DNA of 64,000 nucleotides, from the NCBI RefSeq assembly GCF_002844555.1, contig NZ_PJNI01000002.1, positions 62,001 to 126,000 of the forward strand, read 5' to 3'. Shown in pieces: positions 28,084-36,611 of the stretch. Source of the DNA: Brumimicrobium salinarum. GTDB lineage: Bacteria; Bacteroidota; Bacteroidia; Flavobacteriales_D; Crocinitomicaceae. The position numbers and the translations under genes are program-made. The number at the start of each line of letters is the position of its first letter. Position 1 is the first letter of the stretch. The notes under the pieces are model-generated. The model did no database searches. It saw nothing but the letters and a program-made list of their open reading frames with translations, and was not told the DNA's origin.

Positions 28084-28130
28084 AAGTTGTTATCCTGAAA
28101 ATATGTAAACTTTCAGGATAACAACTTTTA
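28084..28130 (+). terminator. Perfect 17-pair hairpin between convergent genes
   Basis: AAGTTGTTATCCTGAAA at 28084-28100 is exactly complementary to 28111-28127, with a ten-base AT-rich loop. It lies between the convergent SDR gene and the coiled-coil protein gene and probably ends transcription on both strands; the T run after it is short on the plus strand and absent on the minus strand. Confidence 0.7.
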
Positions 28131-28131
28131 A

Positions 28132-28719
28132 TTAATTGGGATCTCTACGTGAACTATTCTTATTGATTTCATCTTGTAATTCTCTGCGTAGAATTTGCTC
28201 TTTTTCTAAAGCTTTTTTTCGAACTTCTTGCAATTCATTTTCAGTTTCAAGCAATTTTGATTTTGCTAGTTTCGTGCGGTTATTCCCTTTTTTAAATACT
28301 AAAAACAATATTACTGCAAGTAGAAATAAAACAATAATAATACTCCACATGATGCTATTGTAAGCTGTTTTATGGGTTTGAATGCCTAATACTTCAATAC
28401 TTTCAACTTTCTTGCGGGTTTCGTTAAGTTCTGTTTCTAAACTTTGGATAGTACTAGATCTTTCCGCTATTGCTGCTTTTTGCTCCTCAATAGTTGTCTT
28501 GTCCTTGTTGATTTTACTTTCTAACAGATTAATAGAATCAACTACATTTTTTTGTAGTGTATTCATATCTGTTTTTTTTATGACCTTAAAATTTTGATAC
28601 GAATTAGAGGATTCAATAACCTTTTCAAATTGATCGGTAATTGAGGTTTGCTCCTGAGCAGAAACAACTGTGAAAATGAAAATAGCAAGTATTGAGTATA
28701 TAAGTTTAGAATGTGTCAT
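28132..28719 (-). CDS. Unknown membrane protein: signal peptide, coiled coil, one membrane helix
   Basis: The 195-residue protein has a signal peptide ending FTVVSAQ. A coiled coil of about 70 residues follows, then one transmembrane segment (SIMWSIIIVLFLLAVILFLV) and a second charged coiled coil (KALEKEQILRRELQDEINK). I recognise the type as widespread in Flavobacteria, where homologues are sometimes wrongly named tRNA (guanine-N1)-methyltransferase; no methyltransferase motif is present here. The C-terminal half is cytoplasmic and the coiled coil periplasmic if the signal peptide is cleaved. Function unknown. Confidence 0.7.
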   Translation of the reverse strand: MTHSKLIYSILAIFIFTVVSAQEQTSITDQFEKVIESSNSYQNFKVIKKTDMNTLQKNVVDSINLLESKINKDKTTIEEQKAAIAERSSTIQSLETELNETRKKVESIEVLGIQTHKTAYNSIMWSIIIVLFLLAVILFLVFKKGNNRTKLAKSKLLETENELQEVRKKALEKEQILRRELQDEINKNSSRRDPN

Positions 28720-28994
28720 ATTAAAATTTTCTCTAAAATTAGTTGTTTTATTTAATTTGTTGAGATCCGATTTGGTAAAAAAAGTAAAAATAAAAAGAAT
28801 TGTATTATTATTCTAGAAGTGGGTTGAGCGCTTAAGCTTGATTTAGGGTAATTGCTGAATATAAGAATGAAAGTATCGTTTGGTGTTTTAATTAAACATC
28901 TTTTGAATTATGTTTTTGACTTTTGGGTGTTTTATCGATTCTAATTATGCAAACCTTACCCAAGGTTATTAACTATCTTTTGTTTTTTATGTTT

Positions 28995-30239
28995 TTAAAC
29001 AGCTTTTAAGGTGATACTTACAATTTCTGGAGACATACCAATTCTTCCTGGAAAACCTAAGAAACCAAAGCCTTTACTGACAAAAAGATGTTGATTGTTT
29101 TCAGTATAATGTCCCAACCATCTTTTGTATCGGTATTGAACTGGACTCCATCGATAACCAGGGATGTCAACTCCAACTTGTGACCCATGTGTATGTCCGC
29201 TTAACGTTAAATCAAAATGCAAAGGATGCTGTCGCAATACATTTTCCCAATGGTCAGGATCGTGACTTAAAACAATGTTGAACGTGTCTTTAGATACATT
29301 TTGTGTAGCTTTATCAATATCACCATATTTTGGAAACGGACCTTGACCCCAATTTTCCACACCGATGATATCGAAACGCTCTCCGTTATCTTTAATTTGA
29401 ACTGCTTCATTCTTAAGCAACGTAAAACCTGTTTGTTTAAATATGTTCGCTAATGCTTCTTGATTCTCTTGTCGTGCTTGAAGACTATCAAATTTTATAT
29501 AATCTCCATAATCGTGATTTCCCAAGATCGCAAATTTTCCATATTTTGCAGTTAATTGCGTCAGCGCATCAAGATATGGTTCCATTTCAGCAGCTCTGTT
29601 GTTTACTAAATCTCCTGTGAACATGATTACATCAGGTTTTTGTTCATTGATTAAAGACAATCCCTCTTCAACGGCCTTAACATCATCAAAACTTCCTGCA
29701 TGGAAATCAGAAAACTGAACTACTTTTAAACCATCAAAAGATTTTGGGAGTCTTTTCATATCAAGCTTTAGCTGTTTAACATGAAAATTATATTTACCTT
29801 TTGTGACTGCATATATTGTTCCCAAAACTGGAATAGCAGCTACACCCAAAGAAACTGTTTTAACAAAATTTCGTCTTCCAGGGAGTGTGCGTTTTTGTCC
29901 TTTAGGTGCAAATACTTTGATGTTAATTAACGCAATAACCCTTATGATGTCTTCCGAAAATAAAATAAAAGCTGCTACGAGTTTAGCAATGAAAAATCCT
30001 AAAGCAATCCCGAAAAACACATTGATAATTGGATTTGCGTTATAGATTCCGTTGGAACCTCGGTATAGATTTATAGCAAATCCACTTAGGAAAACAATTG
30101 AGGAAAATGGGATAATCCATTTAAACCACTTGAATGTTTTTTCTTTTAGGGTTTTTTTATATCCTTTCCAAAGATAAATATCCAATAAAACAAAGGATAC
30201 CAATATCATGGAAAACCAAATAATATATCTGTAGCTCAT
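28995..30239 (-). CDS. Membrane metallophosphoesterase (YkuE/YaeI type)
   Basis: The 414-residue protein has several N-terminal hydrophobic segments, then a twin-arginine-like stretch (GRRNFVKTVSLGVAAIPV, about residues 124-141). The catalytic domain follows: QFSDFHAG (D and H ligands), MFTGDLVNN, AILGNHDYGDY, SHDPDHW and LSGHTHGSQVG, which give the complete binuclear metal site of calcineurin-like phosphoesterases. Homologues hydrolyse UDP-diacylglucosamine-like lipids or other phosphodiesters; the substrate here is unknown. The catalytic domain is probably periplasmic. Gaps of 275 bases before and 228 bases after hold nothing clear. Confidence 0.88.
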   Translation of the reverse strand: MSYRYIIWFSMILVSFVLLDIYLWKGYKKTLKEKTFKWFKWIIPFSSIVFLSGFAINLYRGSNGIYNANPIINVFFGIALGFFIAKLVAAFILFSEDIIRVIALINIKVFAPKGQKRTLPGRRNFVKTVSLGVAAIPVLGTIYAVTKGKYNFHVKQLKLDMKRLPKSFDGLKVVQFSDFHAGSFDDVKAVEEGLSLINEQKPDVIMFTGDLVNNRAAEMEPYLDALTQLTAKYGKFAILGNHDYGDYIKFDSLQARQENQEALANIFKQTGFTLLKNEAVQIKDNGERFDIIGVENWGQGPFPKYGDIDKATQNVSKDTFNIVLSHDPDHWENVLRQHPLHFDLTLSGHTHGSQVGVDIPGYRWSPVQYRYKRWLGHYTENNQHLFVSKGFGFLGFPGRIGMSPEIVSITLKAV

Positions 30240-30467
30240 TATTTTTTATTTCGGTAATCGCGTTGTACGATAAACGTATTATGAAAACACAAGGTTTTCA
30301 GCTTTAAGGTAAAATTCGGTGAACTAACAAGGTCCATCATTATTTTTGGGCATATTATAACTATTGTATCAAAAAGAAGAATGACTTATTTTTAACGGTG
30401 TTGCATTATTTTACAGTTACCTATCAAAACATCCATGTTGCATAAAAGTTTTACATTAAGATGAATT

Positions 30468-32714
30468 TTATTCGCTAATGTAATCTTCATCTTTTTCTTT
30501 GCTTACATCATCCCATCTTTCTACACGCTGAATTCCCTCTGTCATTTCAAACTTTTCGATCAATTCATCTAAATGATATTTATCCATTACATATACTTGA
30601 ATCTTACCTTCAAAAATACCGTCTATGGATTCAAAACTAATGGAACGCATATTCACATTGTGTTGAAAAGAGATGATTTCTGTGATTTTGTTTACAATTC
30701 CCACATCATCAATTCCCACGAGTTTTAAATTGGCAATATGTTGTTTCACAGCTTGATCCTTCCAACGAGCAGTAATACAACGATAATTCATTTTCCCCAT
30801 TAAGTTTTCAGCATTGGGACAGTCTGTTCTGTGTATTTTAATTCCGTTGCTTACCGTTATAAAACCAAAAACTGAATCTCCAGGTAATGGATTACAGCAC
30901 TTTGCGAAGTCGTAATCAACATCCTTAAAGTCATCTCCTATTACAAGTGTGTCTTTCTTTTTATCAATTCTTTTTTGAATTTCAGAGGACGATTTAAGTT
31001 TTTTGGGTTTTACTTCTTTTTCAATTTTTAGTACACCAGCAACATTTTTTATACTGCGTAATTTCGTTAAATCAACTTTACCTTTAGCAATTCTTATATA
31101 TAAATCAGTAGCTGTAGAAACATTGTAATATTTTTCAAGAATAGAAATGTTTTCACTGATAAAGCGAATATTATGTTGTTTAAACTTTCTATCTAAAATC
31201 TCTTTTCCGTCTTCAGCTATTCTATTACGTTCCTCGTTGAGGGCAGCTTTGATTTTTTGCTTGGCACGTCCAGTAATTGCAAACTTTAACCATTCTTCAT
31301 TTGGCTTTTGTTTACTAGAAGTAATAATTTCAACTTGATTACCGCTTTTTAATTGGTGACTGAGCGGAACTAACCGTTTGTTTACTTTTGCTCCAATACA
31401 CTTTAGACCAATATCGGTATGAATGTCAAAGGCAAAGTCTAGGGTAGTGGCACCAGTTGGAAGTACACGCAATTCACCTTGTGGTGTAAATACATATATT
31501 TCATCGTTAAATAAGTTTAATTTAAACTCATTTACGAAATCCATGGCGTCTTCGGAGTGATTACCAATGAGCTCACGGATTTCACTAATCCAACGGTCAA
31601 ATTTATTTTCTCCATTTTTTGACTCCTTATAGTTGTAATGCGCAGCTAATCCTTTTTCAGCTATTTGGTCCATTCGAACTGAACGAATTTGAACCTCAAC
31701 CCATTTTCCTTGTGGACTCATAACTGTTGTATGCAAGGATTCATAACCGTTGGCACGTGGAGTTGAAATCCAATCTCGCAATCGATCTGGATTAGGTTGA
31801 TAAAAATCAGTAACAATACTGTACACTCGCCAACAGTCAGGTTTTTCTAATTCTTCAGGAGTATCCAAAATAATTCGAATCGCAAATAAATCAAAAACCT
31901 CTTCAAACGGGACTTTCTTACTCTTCATTTTCCGCCAAATGGAAGAAATGGATTTTGTTCTGGCTTTAATATCGAAAACATATCCTTCATTTTGAAGTGC
32001 TTCCTTAATTGGGTGTGTAAAACGACGAATAAACCTTTGTCTTACGGCATGAGTGGATTTTAGTTTACTGCTAACCTCGTTATATCCTTGTGGATTCATG
32101 TACATTAGACATAAATCCTCGAGTTCACTTTTAATGGTATAGAGTCCCAATCGGTGGGCGAGTGGTGCGTAAAGGAAATTTGTTTCAGATGCAATCTTTA
32201 ATTGTTTATCTGGACGCATACTTTCCAAGGTTCGCATATTATGCAATCGGTCTGCAAGCTTTATGAGTACCACACGCAAATCATCAGAAATCGTAAGAAT
32301 CATCTTTCTGAAGTTTTCCGCTTGAATAGAAACATTTTCATCAAAAACTTCAGGGATTTTGGTTAAGCCATCAATCACTTTCATGACAGTATCACCAAAT
32401 AATTCCTGGATGTCATCCAGAGTTATATAGGTATCTTCAACTGTGTCATGCAATAAGGCTGCAATAACAGCTGTTGGACCTAATTCCATTTCTTCTGCAC
32501 AAATCTTTGCGACCGCAATCGGGTGATAAATATAAGGTTCACCCGATTTACGACGCATGTCTTTATGTGCTTCTACAGCAACATCAAAAGCTTTACGAAT
32601 TTGTTTTGTTTCCTCACGTGTTCGATTGTTTTTGGTTACACGCAATAAACTTCTAAAAGCGTTAAGAATTTCTTTACGCTCTTGTTCTAAATCAATTTCT
32701 GGCTTATTTTCCAC
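30468..32714 (-). CDS. Bifunctional (p)ppGpp synthetase/hydrolase (Rel/SpoT)
   Basis: The 748-residue protein has the HD hydrolase domain (YIYHPIAVAK and LLHDTVEDTYI, about residues 60-200), the synthetase domain (DLFAIRIIL, LRDWISTPRANGYESLHT, VEVQIRSVRMDQIAEKGLAA), a TGS domain (FTPQGELRVLPTGATTLDFA), a conserved-cysteine region (DFAKCCNPLPGD, RTDC) and a C-terminal ACT domain. It makes and degrades the alarmone (p)ppGpp for the stringent response. Catalytic residues of both domains appear intact. The start is GTG at 32714, the only suitable one. It lies 21 bases after the fumarylacetoacetase gene on the same strand, so may be co-transcribed. Confidence 0.95.
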   Translation of the reverse strand: MENKPEIDLEQERKEILNAFRSLLRVTKNNRTREETKQIRKAFDVAVEAHKDMRRKSGEPYIYHPIAVAKICAEEMELGPTAVIAALLHDTVEDTYITLDDIQELFGDTVMKVIDGLTKIPEVFDENVSIQAENFRKMILTISDDLRVVLIKLADRLHNMRTLESMRPDKQLKIASETNFLYAPLAHRLGLYTIKSELEDLCLMYMNPQGYNEVSSKLKSTHAVRQRFIRRFTHPIKEALQNEGYVFDIKARTKSISSIWRKMKSKKVPFEEVFDLFAIRIILDTPEELEKPDCWRVYSIVTDFYQPNPDRLRDWISTPRANGYESLHTTVMSPQGKWVEVQIRSVRMDQIAEKGLAAHYNYKESKNGENKFDRWISEIRELIGNHSEDAMDFVNEFKLNLFNDEIYVFTPQGELRVLPTGATTLDFAFDIHTDIGLKCIGAKVNKRLVPLSHQLKSGNQVEIITSSKQKPNEEWLKFAITGRAKQKIKAALNEERNRIAEDGKEILDRKFKQHNIRFISENISILEKYYNVSTATDLYIRIAKGKVDLTKLRSIKNVAGVLKIEKEVKPKKLKSSSEIQKRIDKKKDTLVIGDDFKDVDYDFAKCCNPLPGDSVFGFITVSNGIKIHRTDCPNAENLMGKMNYRCITARWKDQAVKQHIANLKLVGIDDVGIVNKITEIISFQHNVNMRSISFESIDGIFEGKIQVYVMDKYHLDELIEKFEMTEGIQRVERWDDVSKEKDEDYISE

Positions 32715-32735
32715 TCAGTTTTTATTAAATAAAAA

Positions 32736-34007
32736 TTAATCTGCAGGAAGTACTTTTGTAACGACTTCTCCAAAACCAATACGTACACCATTGGCTTGAC
32801 AATGACCTCTCATTACTACAGTGTCTTTGTCGTTTATAAACTTTCTTTCAGAGCCGTCCTTCATTTTGATTGGTTTACTTCCTCTCCAAGTAAGTTCCAA
32901 CATTGATCCGAAAGAACTCTTGTCTTCCCCAGAGATTGTTCCTGATGCCATCATGTCACCGCATCTAACATTACAACCATTCACGGTGTGATGTGCTAGT
33001 TGTTGTGACATATTCCAATACATATATTTATAATTGGACTTACAAACGGTTGTTTCTTCCGAATTTTCAGGAATAATTCCTACTTCTAAATCAATATCAT
33101 AATGTGCGTCTTCTTTGTAGGCTAAATAAGGAAGTACTTCTGGATCTTGCTTAGGTCCTTTTGTTTTAAAAGGTTCTAAAGCATCCATTGTTACGATCCA
33201 AGGAGAGATTGAAGAGGCAAAGCTTTTCGCTAAAAATGGACCTAGAGGTACATATTCCCATTTTTGAATATCACGTGCAGACCAATCATTCATAATGCAC
33301 ATACCAAAAATATAATCTTTAGCTTCATCTGTTGAAATATTTTCACCAAGAGGTTTTCCATCATAGGTAACAAAGGCCATTTCTAATTCAAAATCTAATA
33401 GTTTACATGGTCCAAAAACAGGATCTTGATCATCATTTGGTTTTTGTTGTCCTTTTGGTCTTTTGATTTCTTGAAGTGAAGGGATGATAGAACTTGCTCT
33501 TCCATGATATCCTACAGGAATCCATTTCCAATTTGGTAAAAGCGCATTGTCTGGATCTCTAAATAATGTTCCAACGTTTGTTGCATGTCCTTCAGATGAA
33601 TAGAAATCTGTATAATCACCCACTTGAACAGGCATGAGCATTTCTATTTGATTGACGTCGATAAGTACCTGATCAACATGATGCTTATTACTTGATAAGT
33701 CATCATTTTCGGTATTGAATAACTTTGATAGTCTGTTTCTTAAATCTCTCGTAGCAGCTTTTCCTTTTTTCATCATAGGATTGAGTGCATCTGTTTTGAA
33801 ATCAGTCGCTTTAAAAGGTAGATTTTCCAGATATCCTAAAACGTATAATGCGTTTAAATCAATGACTTTATTTCCAATTCTTGAGCCTACTCTGGCATCT
33901 TCTTCATTTGTTTTAAATACACCAAAAGGTAAATTTTGAATGGGAAAATCGGAGTCTTTTTCAACTTCAATCCAAGATTTTAAAGAAGGATCGTTTGCTT
34001 TTATCAT
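32736..34007 (-). CDS. fahA: Fumarylacetoacetase
   Basis: The 423-residue enzyme splits fumarylacetoacetate to fumarate and acetoacetate, the last step of tyrosine breakdown. Family blocks seen: the N-terminal domain with LPFGVFKTNEEDARVGSRIG, then DFYSSEGHATNVG, GYHGRASSIIPS, CKLLDFELEMAFVTYDGKPL (metal-binding glutamates), NDWSARDIQKWEYVPLGPF and SGTISGEDKSSFGSMLEL near the end. Length is normal. No other tyrosine-catabolism gene is in the window. Upstream 226 bases hold an inverted repeat (34111-34222). Confidence 0.95.
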   Translation of the reverse strand: MIKANDPSLKSWIEVEKDSDFPIQNLPFGVFKTNEEDARVGSRIGNKVIDLNALYVLGYLENLPFKATDFKTDALNPMMKKGKAATRDLRNRLSKLFNTENDDLSSNKHHVDQVLIDVNQIEMLMPVQVGDYTDFYSSEGHATNVGTLFRDPDNALLPNWKWIPVGYHGRASSIIPSLQEIKRPKGQQKPNDDQDPVFGPCKLLDFELEMAFVTYDGKPLGENISTDEAKDYIFGMCIMNDWSARDIQKWEYVPLGPFLAKSFASSISPWIVTMDALEPFKTKGPKQDPEVLPYLAYKEDAHYDIDLEVGIIPENSEETTVCKSNYKYMYWNMSQQLAHHTVNGCNVRCGDMMASGTISGEDKSSFGSMLELTWRGSKPIKMKDGSERKFINDKDTVVMRGHCQANGVRIGFGEVVTKVLPAD

Positions 34008-34110
34008 GTTATTATAATTTGATTTATGTTTTAAACAAAAATAGTAAAGTCTTTCGATTAGTCAAAGTACGAGAAGAACTGTTTTGGATATTCGGTTAAT
34101 TGGTCTATTT

Positions 34111-34222
34111 AAAGCGTTGAAAATCGTTTTCAGATGTAATGATTTGTTTAAATGAAAGTGAATAAATGTCAGTTATTAGTTAAAAAAATGATCTGCTGAA
34201 AACCTTTAACCGAGAACGCTTT
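34111..34222. repeat. Two-block inverted repeat of about 110 bases
   Basis: AAAGCGTT (34111-34118) and GTTTTCAG (34126-34133) recur inverted as CTGAAAAC (34196-34203) and AACGCTTT (34215-34222), in matching order, around a 62-base centre. It lies in the intergenic space between fahA and a small membrane protein gene. Function unknown. Confidence 0.5.
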
Positions 34223-34233
34223 AATTTAATTAA

Positions 34234-34599
34234 TCATCTTAATGTATAGACAGCTCCTGATAATATTGCTATTATGGAATAAAAAACACTGTATTCGAAT
34301 GCAATATCTGAAGATATGAGAAACAAAGTCAGAAATGTACCTAGGACTGTAACAGTGATAATTATCGCTTTAATGAAACTCGTTTTAATTTCTTTTTTAT
34401 TTAAAAAGTAAAAGAATCCAATTGAAATAATCACCGTTGGAAGTGCGAAGAGTATACTGAAAATTAGGAATATTGAAAAGGCTTCAAGTTGAAAAGTGAT
34501 ATCGATTTTATCACTACTTAACAAAGAATAAGTAAAAAGCAGTACTGGACTAACCAATAATATTGTAATCCAATATTTAAAAAAGTAAGAATAATTCAT
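34234..34599 (-). CDS. Small four-helix membrane protein, unknown
   Basis: The 121-residue protein is mostly hydrophobic, with about four membrane helices (around 10-27, 41-67, 78-98 and 101-118). A basic loop KKEIKTSF lies between the second and third. I recognise no family. Its neighbours, fahA upstream of its end and a palindrome-rich gap before its start, give no clue about role. Confidence 0.6.
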   Translation of the reverse strand: MNYSYFFKYWITILLVSPVLLFTYSLLSSDKIDITFQLEAFSIFLIFSILFALPTVIISIGFFYFLNKKEIKTSFIKAIIITVTVLGTFLTLFLISSDIAFEYSVFYSIIAILSGAVYTLR

Positions 34600-34700
34600 T
34601 TTTGTATTTTTTAGTATTTCAGTTTAATGGACTATCATAAAATACGCCAAAATTAAAATGCGTTATTGTTGTGATTTGCCTTGGAATCTATTTTCTATGT

Positions 34701-34726
34701 ACTTCTCCGTCAGCTGACGGAAGAGT
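34701..34726. repeat. Palindrome with perfect 16-base core
   Basis: TCCGTCAGCTGACGGA (34706-34721) is a perfect palindrome, and pairing continues imperfectly to 34701 and 34726. The gap from 34600 to 34872 (273 bases) is otherwise non-coding and also holds the hairpin at 34821-34855. Confidence 0.7.
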
Positions 34727-34820
34727 TGCTCCGAACTATCTCTTAATGTTAACTGATTTTAATTTAAGATATATTCTTGAATCTTATTAAAAAATCTGCG
34801 TAAATCCGCACGATTTTACA

Positions 34821-34855
34821 AAATGCTACCGCGAGATTTTATCTCGTGGTCATTT
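34821..34855 (-). terminator. Hairpin downstream of the YD-repeat gene, possible terminator
   Basis: ACCGCGAGAT (34828-34837) pairs with ATCTCGTGGT (34841-34850), one G-T pair, three-base loop; AAATG and CATTT extend the stem past a two-base bulge. It lies 18 bases after the stop of the minus-strand gene at 34873. It could equally be a dispersed palindromic repeat. Confidence 0.5.
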
Positions 34856-34872
34856 TTATAAATCGTCGATAT

Positions 34873-36606
34873 TTACTCCCAAAACTCCACTTCATAAACA
34901 TATTCCCTCTCATTCACATTACTATAAGAACGCTTATATTCTTTTATGGTCAATGGTTTGTTATCATCATCGTGATATTCGTATGTGTATTTAGTTTCGC
35001 TTGTATGGTCAGATGTTGCTTTATATTCAATAATCCTTCCGCTTTCATCATAGAAAAACTCATGGTGATGTCTGTCTCGGTCACGATATACTTCCACAGG
35101 TTGATTTTTATCGTTCATCAAAATGTCAATGGGTGCTCCTTTTTTCTTTTTAACACCTAATATATTTTGATTTTCATCGAGTAGCAAACAAGCATAAGAA
35201 GAGCAATATTTATTTTCTTCTAAATTCCTCGTCTCAATATATCTATTGGGATCAAATCCTCCAACCAAATTAACATCAAAGGCATAACGATAGTTTTGGT
35301 GATACACATAATGTTTTTGGCTCCACTCCAAATTGACCGCTGGATCATAGTGCCTCTCTATTACAAACTCTAAATTATCTTTGTAATCTAAGCGATTTTT
35401 TTGGTAATGAAAAAGGGTGAAGTTACCGTCAATATTGGACTCATCAATCATGACTAATCGATTCTTGGCATCATAACTATACTTTTTTTCATTATAAAGA
35501 CTGCCCATACCATCAATAATCTCCCTTCGCTCAACTTGCTGATTTTTATTAAAATAAAAGATTTTTGTTTGCTGTTGTTTGATCACGGTATCTCGAATGT
35601 AAAAATTATTGATGCTGAGACGACGAATAGTCTTGTCAAAATCTAAATACTTTAATAGTTGTAATTCTTTTGGGGCAACACTAAATCTCGAAATATCAAA
35701 ATTGTCATCGTTGTTTAACTGCTTAATAGCTTGTTCAGATGGAGCGATTAAAGGCTGGTTAAAAGCGGATTTAAATTGTGTATAAACACGAAGCAATTCT
35801 TCTACATCTTCTCCTTTTAAAAATATCCGAAACGGATAATTAAAAAATAGTTGTGAAGAATTGGAGAGTTCTGGAAACTCAACAACAATTCCAGCTAAAT
35901 AAGGATAAACAATCGCTTCTTTATAAAACAGTTTTGATTCGAAATTCTTTATTTGTGATTTTGCCATTTCATCGATGCGGTCAATGTCTTTTGGATTGAT
36001 TTTCTGGGTTTGTAGTAAATAAAGACGATTGAATTTCTCTAAAGTCAATTCCTTTAAAACTTGCTGTTGCGCTAGAGTAGGCGTGTCATTAAATGGCGTA
36101 ATTGTTCCTTTTTTATAATCTATAAAGTAATACTGATCAATACTTCCACGTTGTGCTTCGTAATGAACTTTTGAATAAATCTCAAAGTTGTAGTTCACTA
36201 CGTAAATTCCACAATTATTCATTACGCTTAAAAGCACAATATCCACAGATTTGAATTTGGGCTGCATGGAATTTCTGGTGTATTGGCCTTCAATTCTTTT
36301 TGATTCTTCTAACTTGTTTTGATATTGAATTGCTTTAGATTGAATCTGAAAAAAAGATACTTCATTTTTCACTTCTTGAACTACACGATCAAATAACTTT
36401 TCTTCAAGTTTTACCCAGTTTTCTGGTTTTTCAGTGTTTTTATCTTGTACGATTTCTAATTCACTTGGAGAATAAGGTCGCTTTATTTCTGCTGACAATA
36501 CATAGCTCGAAGTTTTATATTGCTTGTTTTGGAAAACATCCATTAATTGAGACTGACCGTAAAAGGTCAACAAACAAAAAACGAAAATGATGATAATTTT
36601 ATACAT
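34873..36606 (-). CDS. Secreted protein with YD-like repeats, unknown
   Basis: The 577-residue protein has a signal peptide ending FYGQSQ. The first 330 residues are unlike any family I know, with one region mentioning charged helices (DRIDEMAKSQIKNFESKL). The last 220 residues have YD-like repeats: YSYDAKNRLVMIDESN, FHYQKNRLDYKDN, FFYDESGRIIEYKATSD and KYTYEYHDDDNKPLTIKEY, which resemble the wrapping units of Rhs-type proteins but are few. It starts five bases after the large MORN gene, so the two are one operon. No toxin or peptidase domain is visible. Confidence 0.7.
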   Translation of the reverse strand: MYKIIIIFVFCLLTFYGQSQLMDVFQNKQYKTSSYVLSAEIKRPYSPSELEIVQDKNTEKPENWVKLEEKLFDRVVQEVKNEVSFFQIQSKAIQYQNKLEESKRIEGQYTRNSMQPKFKSVDIVLLSVMNNCGIYVVNYNFEIYSKVHYEAQRGSIDQYYFIDYKKGTITPFNDTPTLAQQQVLKELTLEKFNRLYLLQTQKINPKDIDRIDEMAKSQIKNFESKLFYKEAIVYPYLAGIVVEFPELSNSSQLFFNYPFRIFLKGEDVEELLRVYTQFKSAFNQPLIAPSEQAIKQLNNDDNFDISRFSVAPKELQLLKYLDFDKTIRRLSINNFYIRDTVIKQQQTKIFYFNKNQQVERREIIDGMGSLYNEKKYSYDAKNRLVMIDESNIDGNFTLFHYQKNRLDYKDNLEFVIERHYDPAVNLEWSQKHYVYHQNYRYAFDVNLVGGFDPNRYIETRNLEENKYCSSYACLLLDENQNILGVKKKKGAPIDILMNDKNQPVEVYRDRDRHHHEFFYDESGRIIEYKATSDHTSETKYTYEYHDDDNKPLTIKEYKRSYSNVNEREYVYEVEFWE

Positions 36607-36611
36607 GTTTA

